From Actinobacteria bacterium 69-20 (GTDB taxonomy: Bacteria; Actinomycetota; Actinomycetes; Mycobacteriales; Nakamurellaceae): DNA of 64,000 nt. A program made the position numbers and the translations under genes. Under the pieces are notes generated by a model. It made no database searches. It had not been told where the DNA came from and was given only the letters and a program-made list of their open reading frames with translations. Of this stretch, positions 56,242 to 64,000 are shown in pieces (within the stretch, counting starts at the first letter, position 1; each line of letters opens with the position of its first letter). The stretch lies in contig MKSW01000011.1 of assembly GCA_001897425.1 (NCBI GenBank), positions 1-64,000 of the forward strand. Direction: 5' to 3'.

Positions 56242-56889
56242 TCAGTCGACGCCGGTCTGAGCGATGGTTTGCGGCGGAATCGCCAGCGGCGGTGCGGCGG
56301 TTTCGGGCGCTTCGACCATGACGGAGTTCCGGCCGGCGCGCAGCCGTAACGTCACGGTCGCCCCGAGAGCGGCGCCAGCCCTGCGACCGGCAACACGTAC
56401 GTCCAACTCCCGATCCCGTAGCCGCCCGTAGCCTTGGCCGATCCCCGACCAGCGCACCTCCCGCACGGTGAAGACCAGATCCGCCCCCGGCCAGCGGCCC
56501 GCAACCAACAGCACCGCGCCGCCCTGGCGAAGTCGCCCGGTCAGCACCCGCTGCCGAGCCGGCGGCAAACCCATCGACCGAATCACAGCCCGGCCCACCG
56601 CACCCTCCACAGGCGAGACCGCCGCGATCACGTCCACCCCGTCGGCGAGCGCCGAGATCACCTGCAGCGGATCCGGTCCCGGATCCGGGATCAGCCCCAG
56701 CCGAGACAGGTCCACACCCATCTCGGCCGCGGCCAGCGCCCCGAAATCGGGCATGCCGACTACCGCTATCCACGCCTCGGGCTGGGCCGACATCAACGCC
56801 AGCAGCAGCCTCGTCGCCCCGCTGCCGCCCAGCGCAGAACTCGCCACGCTCACCACATAGCCGTGCGGCACTCCCCCGGCCGGCAGCAT
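56242..56889 (-). pseudogene. ImuA'-like (RecA-related) mutagenesis protein, N-terminally truncated
   Basis: The 215-residue frame opens 'MLPAGGVPHGYVVSVAS', which in the actinobacterial ImuA' family (Rv3395c-like) is found about 50-70 residues into the protein. A stop codon stands two codons upstream in the same frame, so the N-terminus is missing. Other family features are 'WIAVVGMPDFGALAAAEMGVDLSRLGLIPDPGP' and 'GRWPGADLVFTV'. ImuA' works with ImuB and DnaE2 in damage-induced mutagenesis, and neither gene is adjacent. I therefore read it as a remnant; a functional short variant cannot be excluded. Confidence 0.55.
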
Positions 56890-56989
56890 CCACTACCCAG
56901 TGAAAGTCAAGGCCTCAGCTAGCAAACCGGCCGGGCCGGCCGGTCAGCGCAGAGGGCGAGCTGACGGCTCCCGCGGATATCCTCGAAAC

Positions 56990-57211
56990 ATGACCACGGG
57001 CGAGCTGCTGGCGCAGGCGCGCAAGCTCACGCGCGACGAGCAGCTGAAGCTCGCGCACGACCTGTGGATAGAAGCCGATGGCCCGTACGACGACCCTGCT
57101 GAGGTCGAGTCCGAGTGGGCGACAGAGATCGGCCGACGCCTGCAGAACATCGCCGACGGCACCACGGTTGGCGTCCCGGACTCTGAAGTTCGCAAGCGCT
57201 TCGGCCTGTGA
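56990..57211 (+). CDS. Addiction-module antitoxin (PF09720 type)
   Basis: From ATG 56990 the product has 73 residues: 'MTTGELLAQARKLTRDEQLKLAHDLW' and 'ESEWATEIGRRLQNIADGT', the pattern of the short helical 'putative addiction module component' family. The C-terminal segment should wrap around the toxin. The toxin gene starts 7 bp later. Upstream DNA has no obvious operator. Confidence 0.8.
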   Translation: MTTGELLAQARKLTRDEQLKLAHDLWIEADGPYDDPAEVESEWATEIGRRLQNIADGTTVGVPDSEVRKRFGL

Positions 57212-57218
57212 CGGCCCC

Positions 57219-57551
57219 GTGACGGCTGAGCCCCGCTGGATCCCCGAGGCCGTCAAGGATCTCCAGAACGGTTACGACTGGTACAACAAGCGAAAGCCAG
57301 GTCTCGGCCGGCAACTCGCTGTCGATCTGTACAAGACTGTCGACCAAGCCCTGCAAAACCCGCTCATGCCCCGGAAGTACAAGCACCCCAAGCTGCCCGC
57401 TGAGCCCTGGATTCGCAAGATTCAGCTGCGGCGGTTCGATGAGTACGGCCTCTTCTACACCGTCTTCAACGGCACCTTCTGGATCGTCGCTGTCGCTCAC
57501 GCGAAGCGAAAGCCGGGCTATTGGATCGACCGGTTGGACCACCTCGGCTGA
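57219..57551 (+). CDS. RelE/ParE-family toxin
   Basis: From GTG 57219 the product has 110 residues. The fold pattern 'WIPEAVKDLQNGYDWYNKRKPGLGRQLAVDLYKTVDQAL' and 'IRKIQLRRFDEYGLFYTVFNGTFWIVAVAHAKRKPGYW' is typical of RelE/ParE toxins paired with PF09720 antitoxins. It probably acts on mRNA at the ribosome or on gyrase; which of the two cannot be told. It is the second gene of a two-gene operon. Confidence 0.86.
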   Translation: MTAEPRWIPEAVKDLQNGYDWYNKRKPGLGRQLAVDLYKTVDQALQNPLMPRKYKHPKLPAEPWIRKIQLRRFDEYGLFYTVFNGTFWIVAVAHAKRKPGYWIDRLDHLG

Positions 57552-57629
57552 GTCACTGAGTGACACGGCATCGTGTGGAATCGGTGTCCAACGGTGAACT
57601 CGCACGGCACTCCGCAGCGCGCCAGGCGG

Positions 57630-58358
57630 TCAGTGCAGGGCCTGCTCGATGCGCTCGCAGACGTGCTCGACCATGGCGACACGGGCGGTGGGCTTGTGTT
57701 CAGCGGCAATCACCGTCCAGGGGGCGGCGGGCCGGTCCGTGCGCTCCAACATGTCGGTGACGGCCTGGTAGTAGTCCGCGCGCTTGTCGCGATTGCGCCA
57801 ATCCTCGTCGGTGAGCTTCCAGGCGCGCAGCTCGTCACGTTGCCGGGACTCGAAGCGACGGAGCTGCTCGACGTCGCTGATGTGCAGGAAGAACTTGATG
57901 AGGATCATGCCCTCGGCCGTCAGACCGCGTTCGAAGTCGGCGATCTCGTCGTAGGCACGCGACCACTCTGCCTCCGTCGCGAAGTGCTCGATACGTTCGA
58001 CCAGCACGCGCCCGTACCACGACCGATCGAGCACCGCCATGCCGCCCCGGCCGGGCAGCACGGGCCAGAATCGCCACAGGAAGTGGTGGCGTTTCTCGTC
58101 GGCAGTGGGTGCCGCGAACTGGGCGACCCGCACGTGCCGCGCGTCCAACGGCGCGACGAGGCGCTTGATCGCCCCGCCCTTCCCAGCGGCGTCCCAGCCC
58201 TCGAAGACGATGCACACCGGCGGGCCGAGCGTCCGGCCCAGCTGTCCGCCCAGAGTCAGGCGCAACTCGACGAGCCGGCGCTGCGCCGCCTTGAGCCGCC
58301 GGCGAGCCTGCTTCTTGGGCAGACGGGTCGACAGATCGGCTTCAGCCAGTGATTTCAT
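57630..58358 (-). CDS. ppk2: Polyphosphate kinase 2
   Basis: The product has 242 residues. Walker A reads EGWDAAGKGG (53-62), the Walker B/lid region 'VLDRSWYGRVLVERIE', and 'FFLHISDVEQLRRFESR' and 'DYYQAVTDMLERTD' complete the PPK2 fold. It transfers phosphate between polyphosphate and nucleoside phosphates in the cytosol; the single-domain form usually phosphorylates ADP or GDP. ATG 58358 has GGGAGGAT upstream. It is divergent from the CBS-domain gene, with 126 bp between starts. Confidence 0.93.
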   Translation of the reverse strand: MKSLAEADLSTRLPKKQARRRLKAAQRRLVELRLTLGGQLGRTLGPPVCIVFEGWDAAGKGGAIKRLVAPLDARHVRVAQFAAPTADEKRHHFLWRFWPVLPGRGGMAVLDRSWYGRVLVERIEHFATEAEWSRAYDEIADFERGLTAEGMILIKFFLHISDVEQLRRFESRQRDELRAWKLTDEDWRNRDKRADYYQAVTDMLERTDRPAAPWTVIAAEHKPTARVAMVEHVCERIEQALH

Positions 58359-58484
58359 TCGGCGATCCTCCCACCGCCGCGGGGCCGGCCGAAACGACAC
58401 CGCGCCGGACCGTGTGATCTCGACTACAGTTGCGGCAAGTACCACGTCCGGCAGACGTCACGATTCGCAAGCTGGGAGGTTGCG

Positions 58485-58916
58485 ATGATCGTCCAGGATG
58501 TACTCGCAGGAAAGGGCCGGTCGGTGGTGACGATCAGCCCGAACGCGTCGATCTCGGAACTGGTCGACGCGCTGGCCGAGCACGGTATCGGTGCGCTCGT
58601 CGTGTCGACCAACGGGTCCCGGATCGACGGGATCGTCAGCGAGCGCGATATCGCCCGTGCCATGCACAAACACGGCGCCGCGGTGCTGCACATGCACGTG
58701 AGCGAAATGATGACGTCCGATGTGCAGACCTGTCGGCCGGGCGACCGGATCAGCGATATCGCACGGATCATGACCGAGCGACGATTCCGTCACCTTCCGG
58801 TGGTCGACGGCGACGCACTCGTGGGCATCGTGTCCATCGGCGACGTCGTCAAGAAACGGATCGACGAGTTGGAGACCGAGTCCGGCCACCTGATGGACTA
58901 CCTCACATCCCCCTGA
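58485..58916 (+). CDS. Tandem CBS-domain protein
   Basis: The product has 143 residues: two CBS motifs, at about 8-62 ('ISELVDALAEHGIGALVVSTNGSRIDGIVSERDIARAM') and 76-130 ('ISDIARIMTERRFRHLPVVDGDALVGIVSIGDVVK'). Together they form a Bateman module that usually binds adenine nucleotides. There is no attached catalytic domain. The ribosome-binding site GGGAGG lies six bases before the ATG. It is divergent from ppk2, which may hint at nucleotide-energy sensing, but this is conjecture. Confidence 0.93.
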   Translation: MIVQDVLAGKGRSVVTISPNASISELVDALAEHGIGALVVSTNGSRIDGIVSERDIARAMHKHGAAVLHMHVSEMMTSDVQTCRPGDRISDIARIMTERRFRHLPVVDGDALVGIVSIGDVVKKRIDELETESGHLMDYLTSP

Positions 58917-59040
58917 TCGCCGCCTATCGGATGGCGAGTCAGTGGTCTACGGACCCGATTGGGACGGCACGAGTCCGTGGGCCATGGGCGGGGTATGAGC
59001 AGATCTCTGCCCGTAGCGGGCCGATCGTAGGCTGCGGATC

Positions 59041-59400
59041 ATGACCGACGACCTGACGGCCAGGATCCGGACGATCTGCTTGGCGCTGCCCGAAGCGACC
59101 GAGCGACTCAGCCACGGATCGCCGGGATTCTTCTGCGGCAAGCAGTTCGCGCTGCTGTGGGACCACGGACACCACGACCACGACTTCCCGCACCTGTGGG
59201 CCGCGGCGCCGCCGGGCGCGCAGCAGGCGATGGTAGCCCAGCAACCGGACCACTACTTCGTCCCGCCGTATGTCGGGCACCGCGGCTGGCTCGGCGTCCG
59301 GCTGGACGGCACGGTGGACTGGATGGAAATCGAGGATCTCTGCGAGGACGCGTATCGGTGCGTGGCTCCCCGCCGGCTGATCGCACTTTTGAATCGGTGA
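59041..59400 (+). CDS. MmcQ/YjbR-family protein (DUF419)
   Basis: The product has 119 residues. The pattern 'ICLALPEATERLSHGSPGFFCGKQFALLW' at the start and 'VGHRGWLGVRLDGTVDWMEIEDLCEDAYRCVAP' at the end is that of the YjbR-like fold. Members bind DNA weakly or are of unknown function. It is convergent with the Rv1083-like gene 21 bp away and lies at the right edge of the 15.7-kb insert. Confidence 0.9.
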   Translation: MTDDLTARIRTICLALPEATERLSHGSPGFFCGKQFALLWDHGHHDHDFPHLWAAAPPGAQQAMVAQQPDHYFVPPYVGHRGWLGVRLDGTVDWMEIEDLCEDAYRCVAPRRLIALLNR

Positions 59401-59421
59401 CTGTGGATCGGTGACTGCGTC

Positions 59422-59826
59422 CTAATCGTCAACGGTTTTTTCGTCCACGGCGCCCGCGGCGACACGCGAATCATCCCCCGCACGGTCGCCCGAACCGTCA
59501 TGCACGCCATCGCCTGACCCGCCGTCCGCATCCGAACCCGAACCGGCATCGGACGAGGACATCGTCATACTCGGCGGTTTCCCGGCGTCCGATTCAGCGG
59601 CGGCATCGCCGAACGTCTTCGGCACCCGGCGCAGATGCCGATTCATGGACCTGACCAGGAAGAACAGCGCCACACCGAGAAAGAGCCAGATCAACAGCCC
59701 GGCCGGAGCGGCCTTGCCCCATTCGGGCCCGTGGCCGCTGGTCGGGTCGTAATCGCCGGGCTGCGCTTGGGCCCAGGCCGCCAGCCGGTCGATCGCCGTC
59801 GCCGCCGTCGCCACCAGTGTTGTCAT
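59422..59826 (-). CDS. Small membrane protein (Rv1083-like)
   Basis: The product has 134 residues. One transmembrane helix at about 40-60 follows 'YDPTSGHGPEWGKAAPAG' and precedes 'MNRHLRRVPKTF', both conserved in Rv1083-type proteins that always follow mca. The C-terminal 60 residues are low-complexity Ser/Asp/Gly. Their DNA contains the motif TATGACGATGTCCTCGT on the coding strand (59553-59569). ATG 59826 overlaps the mca stop. Confidence 0.82.
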   Translation of the reverse strand: MTTLVATAATAIDRLAAWAQAQPGDYDPTSGHGPEWGKAAPAGLLIWLFLGVALFFLVRSMNRHLRRVPKTFGDAAAESDAGKPPSMTMSSSDAGSGSDADGGSGDGVHDGSGDRAGDDSRVAAGAVDEKTVDD

Positions 59827-60719
59827 GTCGCGTTCACCCGCTCCCTGATCCCTGCGAACAGATCATCCTCCGGGGCCGGCGAATCCACCAGCGAGCGGAC
59901 CAGTTCGTAATCGTCCGTGCCCCACACCGCTGCCTCGACCTCGTGCGGAATCGCGAACCAGTGCCCGTCGTTCGGGTCGATCTGGGTGGCGTGTGCCTTG
60001 AGCGCCGCGTCCCGGACATCGAGAAAGTCGGTGACCTCGATGCGGGTCGTGATCTTCTCGCTGCGGTCGGGACGGCCCGTCGCGCGCATGCGGTCGATCC
60101 AGGCCTTGAACGGGCTGGTGCCGTTGTGGGCCAGCATGGCCTCGTCGATGGCTTCGAGCCGTCGGAGCGAGAAGCCGCCGTGGTAGTACAGCTTCAACGG
60201 CTGCCAGGCATCGCCGGCGCCCGGGAACATGTCCGGGTCGGCCGCCGCATCGAAGGCCGCGACCGAGATGACGTGCGTACGGATGTGGTCGGGATGGGGA
60301 TAACCGCCTTCTTCGTCGTAGGTGATGACGACATGCGGCCGGAAGTCGCGCATCAGTGCGACCAACGCCTCCGTCTCCGGCTGCGGGTCGAGAGCCGCGA
60401 AACTTCCGCTCGGCAAGTCCCAGGTGTCCGGCGGGCCTTCGTGGTATCCGGAGTCCTCGAACCCGAGCCATGCGTGCTCCACGCCGAGAATCCTTGCGGC
60501 TTCCGCCATCTCGCGACGCCTCACCTCCGCGAGCGGCTCGTCCCCGAGCTTGAAGGACTTGTTCAGGATGTCCCCGCGTTCCCCACCGGTACACGACACG
60601 ACGAGCACACGGACGCCGTCTGCCGCGTATTTCGCCAGCGTCGCGGCGCCCTTGCTCGATTCGTCATCCGGGTGGGCATGGACCGCCATCAGCCGCAGGC
60701 CGCGCTCTGCCTCACTCAC
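59823..60719 (-). CDS. mca: Mycothiol S-conjugate amidase
   Basis: The product has 298 residues. The zinc site 'VHAHPDDES' (H16, D19) and 'YPHPDHIRTH' mark the MshB/Mca deacetylase fold. Length and 'LNKSFKLGDEPLAEVRRREMAEAARILGVEHAWLGFEDSGY' fit Mca rather than MshB. The enzyme cleaves mycothiol adducts of electrophiles so that the mercapturic acid is exported. GTG 60719 is preferred over GTG 60743 because GAGAGGA stands nine bases before it and the family starts here. Divergent from greA. Confidence 0.94.
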   Translation of the reverse strand: MSEAERGLRLMAVHAHPDDESSKGAATLAKYAADGVRVLVVSCTGGERGDILNKSFKLGDEPLAEVRRREMAEAARILGVEHAWLGFEDSGYHEGPPDTWDLPSGSFAALDPQPETEALVALMRDFRPHVVITYDEEGGYPHPDHIRTHVISVAAFDAAADPDMFPGAGDAWQPLKLYYHGGFSLRRLEAIDEAMLAHNGTSPFKAWIDRMRATGRPDRSEKITTRIEVTDFLDVRDAALKAHATQIDPNDGHWFAIPHEVEAAVWGTDDYELVRSLVDSPAPEDDLFAGIRERVNAT

Positions 60720-61051
60720 GCACTCAAGTCCTCTCTTGCTCACAGAATGTCATGTGCCTGCCACCATTGTTCCCTCTCCGGTTCCGCGCCGACGATGCGC
60801 ATGGCCGGGCCGCGCCGGGTTGCGCCAGCGCTGGCCTGCCCCACGGATTCTCGGACCCCACCAGCGAATGCTGTGTTAGGCTGGACACAGTGTGCGGCTC
60901 CTTTCGGGGCCGCACGTTCGTCTATGTGCAGGTCACCGCTCGCGGGGACGCTGACGCCGGACGGTGACCGGCCCGGGTACGGGTCGATGAGCACACAATG
61001 GCCCGCGCAGTCATCGGCCGCGCGGGCCGTTACGCATAGTAAGGAGTGATC
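60720..61051 (+). promoter_or_regulatory. mca/greA divergent region with promoter and two strong hairpins in the greA leader
   Basis: No gene is visible in this 332-bp region; the DUF4307 gene found here in mycobacteria is missing. TAGGCT (60877-60882) is a likely -10 box for greA. Downstream, 60892-60901 pairs with 60906-60915 around a TTTC loop (10-bp stem with one wobble), and 61000-61008 pairs perfectly with 61020-61028 (GGCCCGCGC). The second hairpin ends 12 bp before the Shine-Dalgarno sequence AAGGAG (61041-61046). Such a leader could attenuate transcription or shield the message. Confidence 0.6.
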
Positions 61052-61540
61052 ATGACCGCAGCGGATCAGACCTGGTTGACCCAGGAGGCATATGACCGCC
61101 TGAAGGCAGAGCTGGACGACCTGGTGGCCAATCGTCCTGCGCTGGCGGCCGAGATCAATGCACGCCGTGAAGAAGGCGACCTGAAGGAGAACGGCGGCTA
61201 TCACGCGGCACGGGACGAGCAGGCGAAACAGGAAGGGCGCATCCGGCAGCTGCAGGAGCTGCTGCGCACCGCGAAGGTCGGCGTGCGGCCGGCGGACGAC
61301 GGAATCGTCGAGCTCGGCATGGTCGTCACGATCGCATATGACGGCGACGGCGACACCGAGACGTTCCTGCTCGGATCGCGCGAGGAAGGCACCCACGGTG
61401 ATCTCCCCGTGTACTCTCCGCAATCACCGCTGGGCAAGGCCATCGTCGGAGCGAGCCGCGGCGAGGCCCGCGAGTACGAGCTTCCGAACGGCCACCATCA
61501 GAAGGTGACCATCGTCGAGGCCAAGCCGTTCGACGCGTAG
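61052..61540 (+). CDS. greA: Transcription elongation factor GreA
   Basis: The product has 162 residues. The N-terminal coiled coil with acidic tip '[26 protein letters not shown]' carries the residues that stimulate RNA cleavage by backtracked polymerase. The C-terminal FKBP-like domain includes '[27 protein letters not shown]'. ATG 61052 is five bases after AAGGAG; a GTG at 61046 overlaps that site and is unlikely. It is the Rv1080c equivalent and convergent with ilvA. Confidence 0.96.
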   Translation: MTAADQTWLTQEAYDRLKAELDDLVANRPALAAEINARREEGDLKENGGYHAARDEQAKQEGRIRQLQELLRTAKVGVRPADDGIVELGMVVTIAYDGDGDTETFLLGSREEGTHGDLPVYSPQSPLGKAIVGASRGEAREYELPNGHHQKVTIVEAKPFDA

Positions 61541-61592
61541 CACGTCAGGGCTCATTTGGCCCAGGCGATCGGACAGCGCCCGGCGGCGGAGA

Positions 61593-61665
61593 CGTCATAT
61601 CCGGTCGGCCCGGCCCGTTGCGGACCATCGACCGCGAATATGACGGATATGGCGCGGATATGACG
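61593..61665. repeat. Inverted repeat of the TATGACG family between greA and ilvA
   Basis: CGTCATATCCG (61593-61603) and CGGATATGACG (61655-61665) are exact complements separated by 51 bp, with a further partial copy near 61639. The right arm runs into TATGACGGTGTTCGCGT (61659-61675), a member of the dispersed motif, ending two bases before the ilvA stop. It could serve as a bidirectional terminator for the convergent genes, or be a decayed element. Confidence 0.6.
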
Positions 61666-61677
61666 GTGTTCGCGTCG

Positions 61678-62889
61678 TTACTCGTCGACGTGCACGGTGA
61701 GCCCGGCTTGGGACAGCACCGCCATGATCTCCTCCGAGTGGTCGTGGCCGCGGCATTCCAGGCGCAGGCTGACCTGCACGTCGCCGAGCCGAAGCCCTGA
61801 GCCGACGCGCGAGTGGACCACGTCGATCACGTTGCCGCCGTGGTCGCCGACGAGCGTCAGCATCCGCGCGAGGGATCCCGGGCGGTCCGGGATATCGACG
61901 CGCAGCGACAGGAACCGCCCGGCCGCGACCAGGCCGTGCTGGGTGACGTGCAACAGCAGCAGCGGGTCGATGTTGCCGCCCGACAGCACGGCGACCACCG
62001 GCGGGGTGAACGCGTGCGGATGCGCAAGGATCGCGGCGACGGCGGCCGCGCCCGCCGGCTCGACCACCAACTTCGCACGCTCCAGACACAGCAGCATCGC
62101 CCGCGAGAGCTGCCCCTCGGAGACCGTCACGATCTCGTCGACGAGGTGGGACACGTGCTCGAAGGTCAGGTTGCTCGGCTGATCGACGGCGATGCCGTCC
62201 GCGAGCGTCGTCATGGACGTGGCGCGCACCGGGTGACCGGCGGCCAGCGAGGCGGGCCAGGCGGCCGCGGAGTCGGCTTGCACCCCGACCACCCGGGTCC
62301 CCGGCCGTAGGGCCTTGACGGCTGTCGCGATACCGCTGATCAGCCCGCCGCCCCCGGTCGCCACGATCACGGTCGCGACATCCGGTACCTGGTCGCAGAT
62401 CTCGAGCCCGACGGTGCCCTGGCCGCGCAGGATGTCCGGGTGATCGAACGGGTGCACCAGCACGGCGCCGGTCTCGGCGCTCATCGCGCGCGCGGCCTGG
62501 AGCGACCCCTCGATCGTGTCGCCGACCAGGTGCACGGTCGCCCCGTACGCCTTGGTCGCGGCCAGCTTGGCGATCGACGCGCCCACCGGCATGAACACCG
62601 TCGCCGCGGTGCCGAGCATGCGCGCCGCGAGGGCAACCCCCTGGGCATGGTTCCCGGCCGAGGCCGCGACCACGCCGTTGGCTCGCTCGGCGTCGGTGAG
62701 CCGCGAGATCCTGGTGTAGGCACCGCGGATCTTGAAAGAGCCGGTGCGCTGCAGGTTCTCGCACTTGAGGAACACCGGCCCGCCGACCATCTCCTGGAGC
62801 GGTCGCGAGCTATCGACCGGCGTATGCCGCACGATCGGCTCGAGCAGATCCGCGGCGGCACGTATTTCGTCCAGGGTGACTCGTTGCAT
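61678..62889 (-). CDS. ilvA: Threonine ammonia-lyase (dehydratase)
   Basis: The product has 403 residues. PLP-binding K53 lies in 'GSFKIRGAY' and the phosphate-binding loop is 'ATGGGGLISG'. A C-terminal ACT-like domain (about 325-403, 'LRVDIPDRPGSLARMLTLVGDHGGNVIDVVHSR') could give feedback control. It converts threonine to 2-oxobutanoate, the first step towards isoleucine. The length matches the single-ACT form common in actinobacteria beside greA. ATG 62889 lacks a strong ribosome-binding site. Confidence 0.94.
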   Translation of the reverse strand: MQRVTLDEIRAAADLLEPIVRHTPVDSSRPLQEMVGGPVFLKCENLQRTGSFKIRGAYTRISRLTDAERANGVVAASAGNHAQGVALAARMLGTAATVFMPVGASIAKLAATKAYGATVHLVGDTIEGSLQAARAMSAETGAVLVHPFDHPDILRGQGTVGLEICDQVPDVATVIVATGGGGLISGIATAVKALRPGTRVVGVQADSAAAWPASLAAGHPVRATSMTTLADGIAVDQPSNLTFEHVSHLVDEIVTVSEGQLSRAMLLCLERAKLVVEPAGAAAVAAILAHPHAFTPPVVAVLSGGNIDPLLLLHVTQHGLVAAGRFLSLRVDIPDRPGSLARMLTLVGDHGGNVIDVVHSRVGSGLRLGDVQVSLRLECRGHDHSEEIMAVLSQAGLTVHVDE

Positions 62890-63022
62890 GGATCGAATCC
62901 TGCCAGCACCCGACCTGCTCCGCGCCGTGACCCACCGGTGCGACCCACCGGTGCACCCGTCGCTGCGAGCGATCGGCTGCCGTGGTCGATCACGACCGGC
63001 GGCCGGCTGCGCACGGCGACCG

Positions 63023-64000
63023 CTACCCCTCGCCCGCCGCCTCCGGCAACAGTTCGTAGATCGGGTTGGCGATCGCGAGGTGATCCTTGTATCGGCCGAC
63101 GCGGCCGGTCGCACGCAGCCGAGCACCGGGGGCGATGCCGGGGATGCTGGTGCGGCCGAAGAAGAGCAGACGCAGCCCGCCGGAATCGTCGAACAGCCGG
63201 GCCTCCATCGACACGCCGGCCATCGAGCTGGTTTGCACCGAGACGACGCGTCCCTCGACGGTGACGTACCGCCTCCACACCGCATCGGCGATCGGCGTGA
63301 GCGCCCGGCCCGCCGGCGCCGGCACGGCCTTTCGCCGCGGGCGCGGACCGGCATGGCCGACGCGGCCGGATCCGCTCGCCACCGGTGCCAAGGCCGGGGT
63401 CGCGGCGGCCCGTCGCTCCTCGGCCTCGAGGCGCACGACCACGTCATGCGACAGCGTGGTGTCGTACGGCACGATGGTCGCCGCGACGTGCGGAATCCGC
63501 CCGACGGCGGCGGCGATCCGGTCCGCCGTGCGATCGTGCAGCAACTGCCCCCATCCGCGCCGATACGTCCGACGCGGCAGCAGCACCGTGGTCTCCGCGC
63601 TCTCGCCGACCACGGTGGACAGAGCGAATTCGGCGGCCGAACGCACCAGGCGCCGGTCCGGGCACTCGACGATCTCCAGCGGGTACCGATCCCCCAGGCG
63701 GCGATCCACCCATCCGCGTTGCAGCCGATCGGCGACCATGTTGTCGATGACGAAATGCACGGCGCGCAACTCGGTGGGGCGCAGGCTCGCGGCGTAGCGC
63801 AGTGCCCGCAGCGCGGCCAGGTCGAGCGTGTCGACCATGACGAGCACGACGTGCCGCGGATACCGTGGCGCCTCGGCCTGGTCCTGGCGGATCCAGGTCG
63901 CCAGGTCCAGTGACCGGGCCTCCGCGCGGTACTGCCGATTGAGGCGGATGAAGACGAACACGAGGATCGGGAACAGCAGGACGACCAGCCACGCGCCCTC
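63023..64000 (-). CDS. APC-type permease with C-terminal OB-fold domain, 3' part
   Basis: The frame is open through the right end of the window; about 325 C-terminal residues are visible. The visible start is a last transmembrane helix ('EGAWLVVLLFPILVFVFIRLNRQY'). A cytoplasmic universal-stress-like domain ('HVVLVMVDTLDLAALRALRYA') and, at the end, an OB-fold domain ('RYVTVEGRVVSVQ...RLRATGRVGRYKDHLAIANPIYEL') follow. This arrangement fits actinobacterial amino-acid permease/DNA-binding fusion proteins. The transporter part lies outside the window, so the substrate is unknown. Confidence 0.78.
   Translation of the reverse strand, partial: EGAWLVVLLFPILVFVFIRLNRQYRAEARSLDLATWIRQDQAEAPRYPRHVVLVMVDTLDLAALRALRYAASLRPTELRAVHFVIDNMVADRLQRGWVDRRLGDRYPLEIVECPDRRLVRSAAEFALSTVVGESAETTVLLPRRTYRRGWGQLLHDRTADRIAAAVGRIPHVAATIVPYDTTLSHDVVVRLEAEERRAAATPALAPVASGSGRVGHAGPRPRRKAVPAPAGRALTPIADAVWRRYVTVEGRVVSVQTSSMAGVSMEARLFDDSGGLRLLFFGRTSIPGIAPGARLRATGRVGRYKDHLAIANPIYELLPEAAGEG

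Noticed and set aside
55709..56893. Long minus-strand frame covering the ImuA'-like gene and the stretch after it
   Set aside because: It is in a different frame from the family-matching ImuA' sequence and shows no domain.
60740..61423. Minus-strand frame opposite greA that could be the missing DUF4307 gene
   Set aside because: It overlaps greA almost completely and lacks the transmembrane helix and motifs of DUF4307 proteins.

Overview
The window is high-GC actinobacterial DNA, most likely from the order Mycobacteriales. A mycothiol conjugate amidase (mca), a short-chain Z-isoprenyl diphosphate synthase, a wax ester synthase/DGAT and a lipid-droplet protein point that way. So does gene order: the backbone genes run collinear with Mycobacterium tuberculosis Rv1112 down to Rv1080 (ychF, DUF6542, Rv1109c-like, xseA, xseB, DUF4245, fum, Z-isoprenyl synthase, hemolysin III, DUF255 protein, Rv1083-like, mca, greA). 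Three genes that usually sit in this backbone are not in their expected places: ispH, glpX and the DUF4307 gene. I cannot name the genus.

Accessory blocks interrupt the backbone. At 0-0.35 kb is a truncated AAA ATPase preceded by a four-copy array with an exact 23-bp period. At 1.6-8.4 kb are two successive copies of the same three-gene set (multi-pass membrane protein, NarL-type histidine kinase, NarL-type response regulator). Direct repeats of about 120 bp bracket this block on both sides. An MFS exporter and an alkylation-repair operon (Ada/AlkA fusion plus ogt) follow, then the backbone run to DUF4245 and an ABC exporter. At 18.3-19.7 kb is a lower-GC patch with small unknown genes and an RHS polymorphic-toxin remnant. 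After it come a ThDP-enzyme/flavoprotein pair and fumarase.

At 24.9-35.3 kb are an unknown gene, arr (rifampin ADP-ribosyltransferase), a DUF218 protein, a cold-shock protein and an XRE regulator. Next is a wax ester synthase divergent from a DUF4389/SRPBCC/membrane-protein cluster; this stretch holds two sites resembling DosR (DevR) boxes. A frameshifted lipoprotein, a HigBA toxin-antitoxin pair and a serine-recombinase scrap follow. At 35.3-39.8 kb an OmpR-type two-component system is cotranscribed with a membrane-anchored extracellular protein.

After three backbone genes comes an insert of about 15.7 kb (43.7-59.4 kb). Its core is a beta-glucan utilisation operon: ROK regulator, GH1 beta-glucosidase, solute-binding lipoprotein, two permeases, an intracellular GH5 and a large secreted GH5. 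The catalytic domain of the secreted GH5 is split by three F5/8C modules. The insert also carries an ImuA'-like remnant, a second toxin-antitoxin pair, a PPK2 kinase, a CBS protein and a YjbR protein. The window closes with mca, greA behind a structured leader, ilvA and the 3' part of an APC-type permease.

The main unexplained structure is a dispersed DNA motif, TATGACGATGTTCTCGG and variants. It occurs between genes, as the ends of a 95-bp inverted-repeat element, and inside coding regions in different reading frames and orientations. No tRNA, rRNA, CRISPR array or complete insertion sequence was seen.
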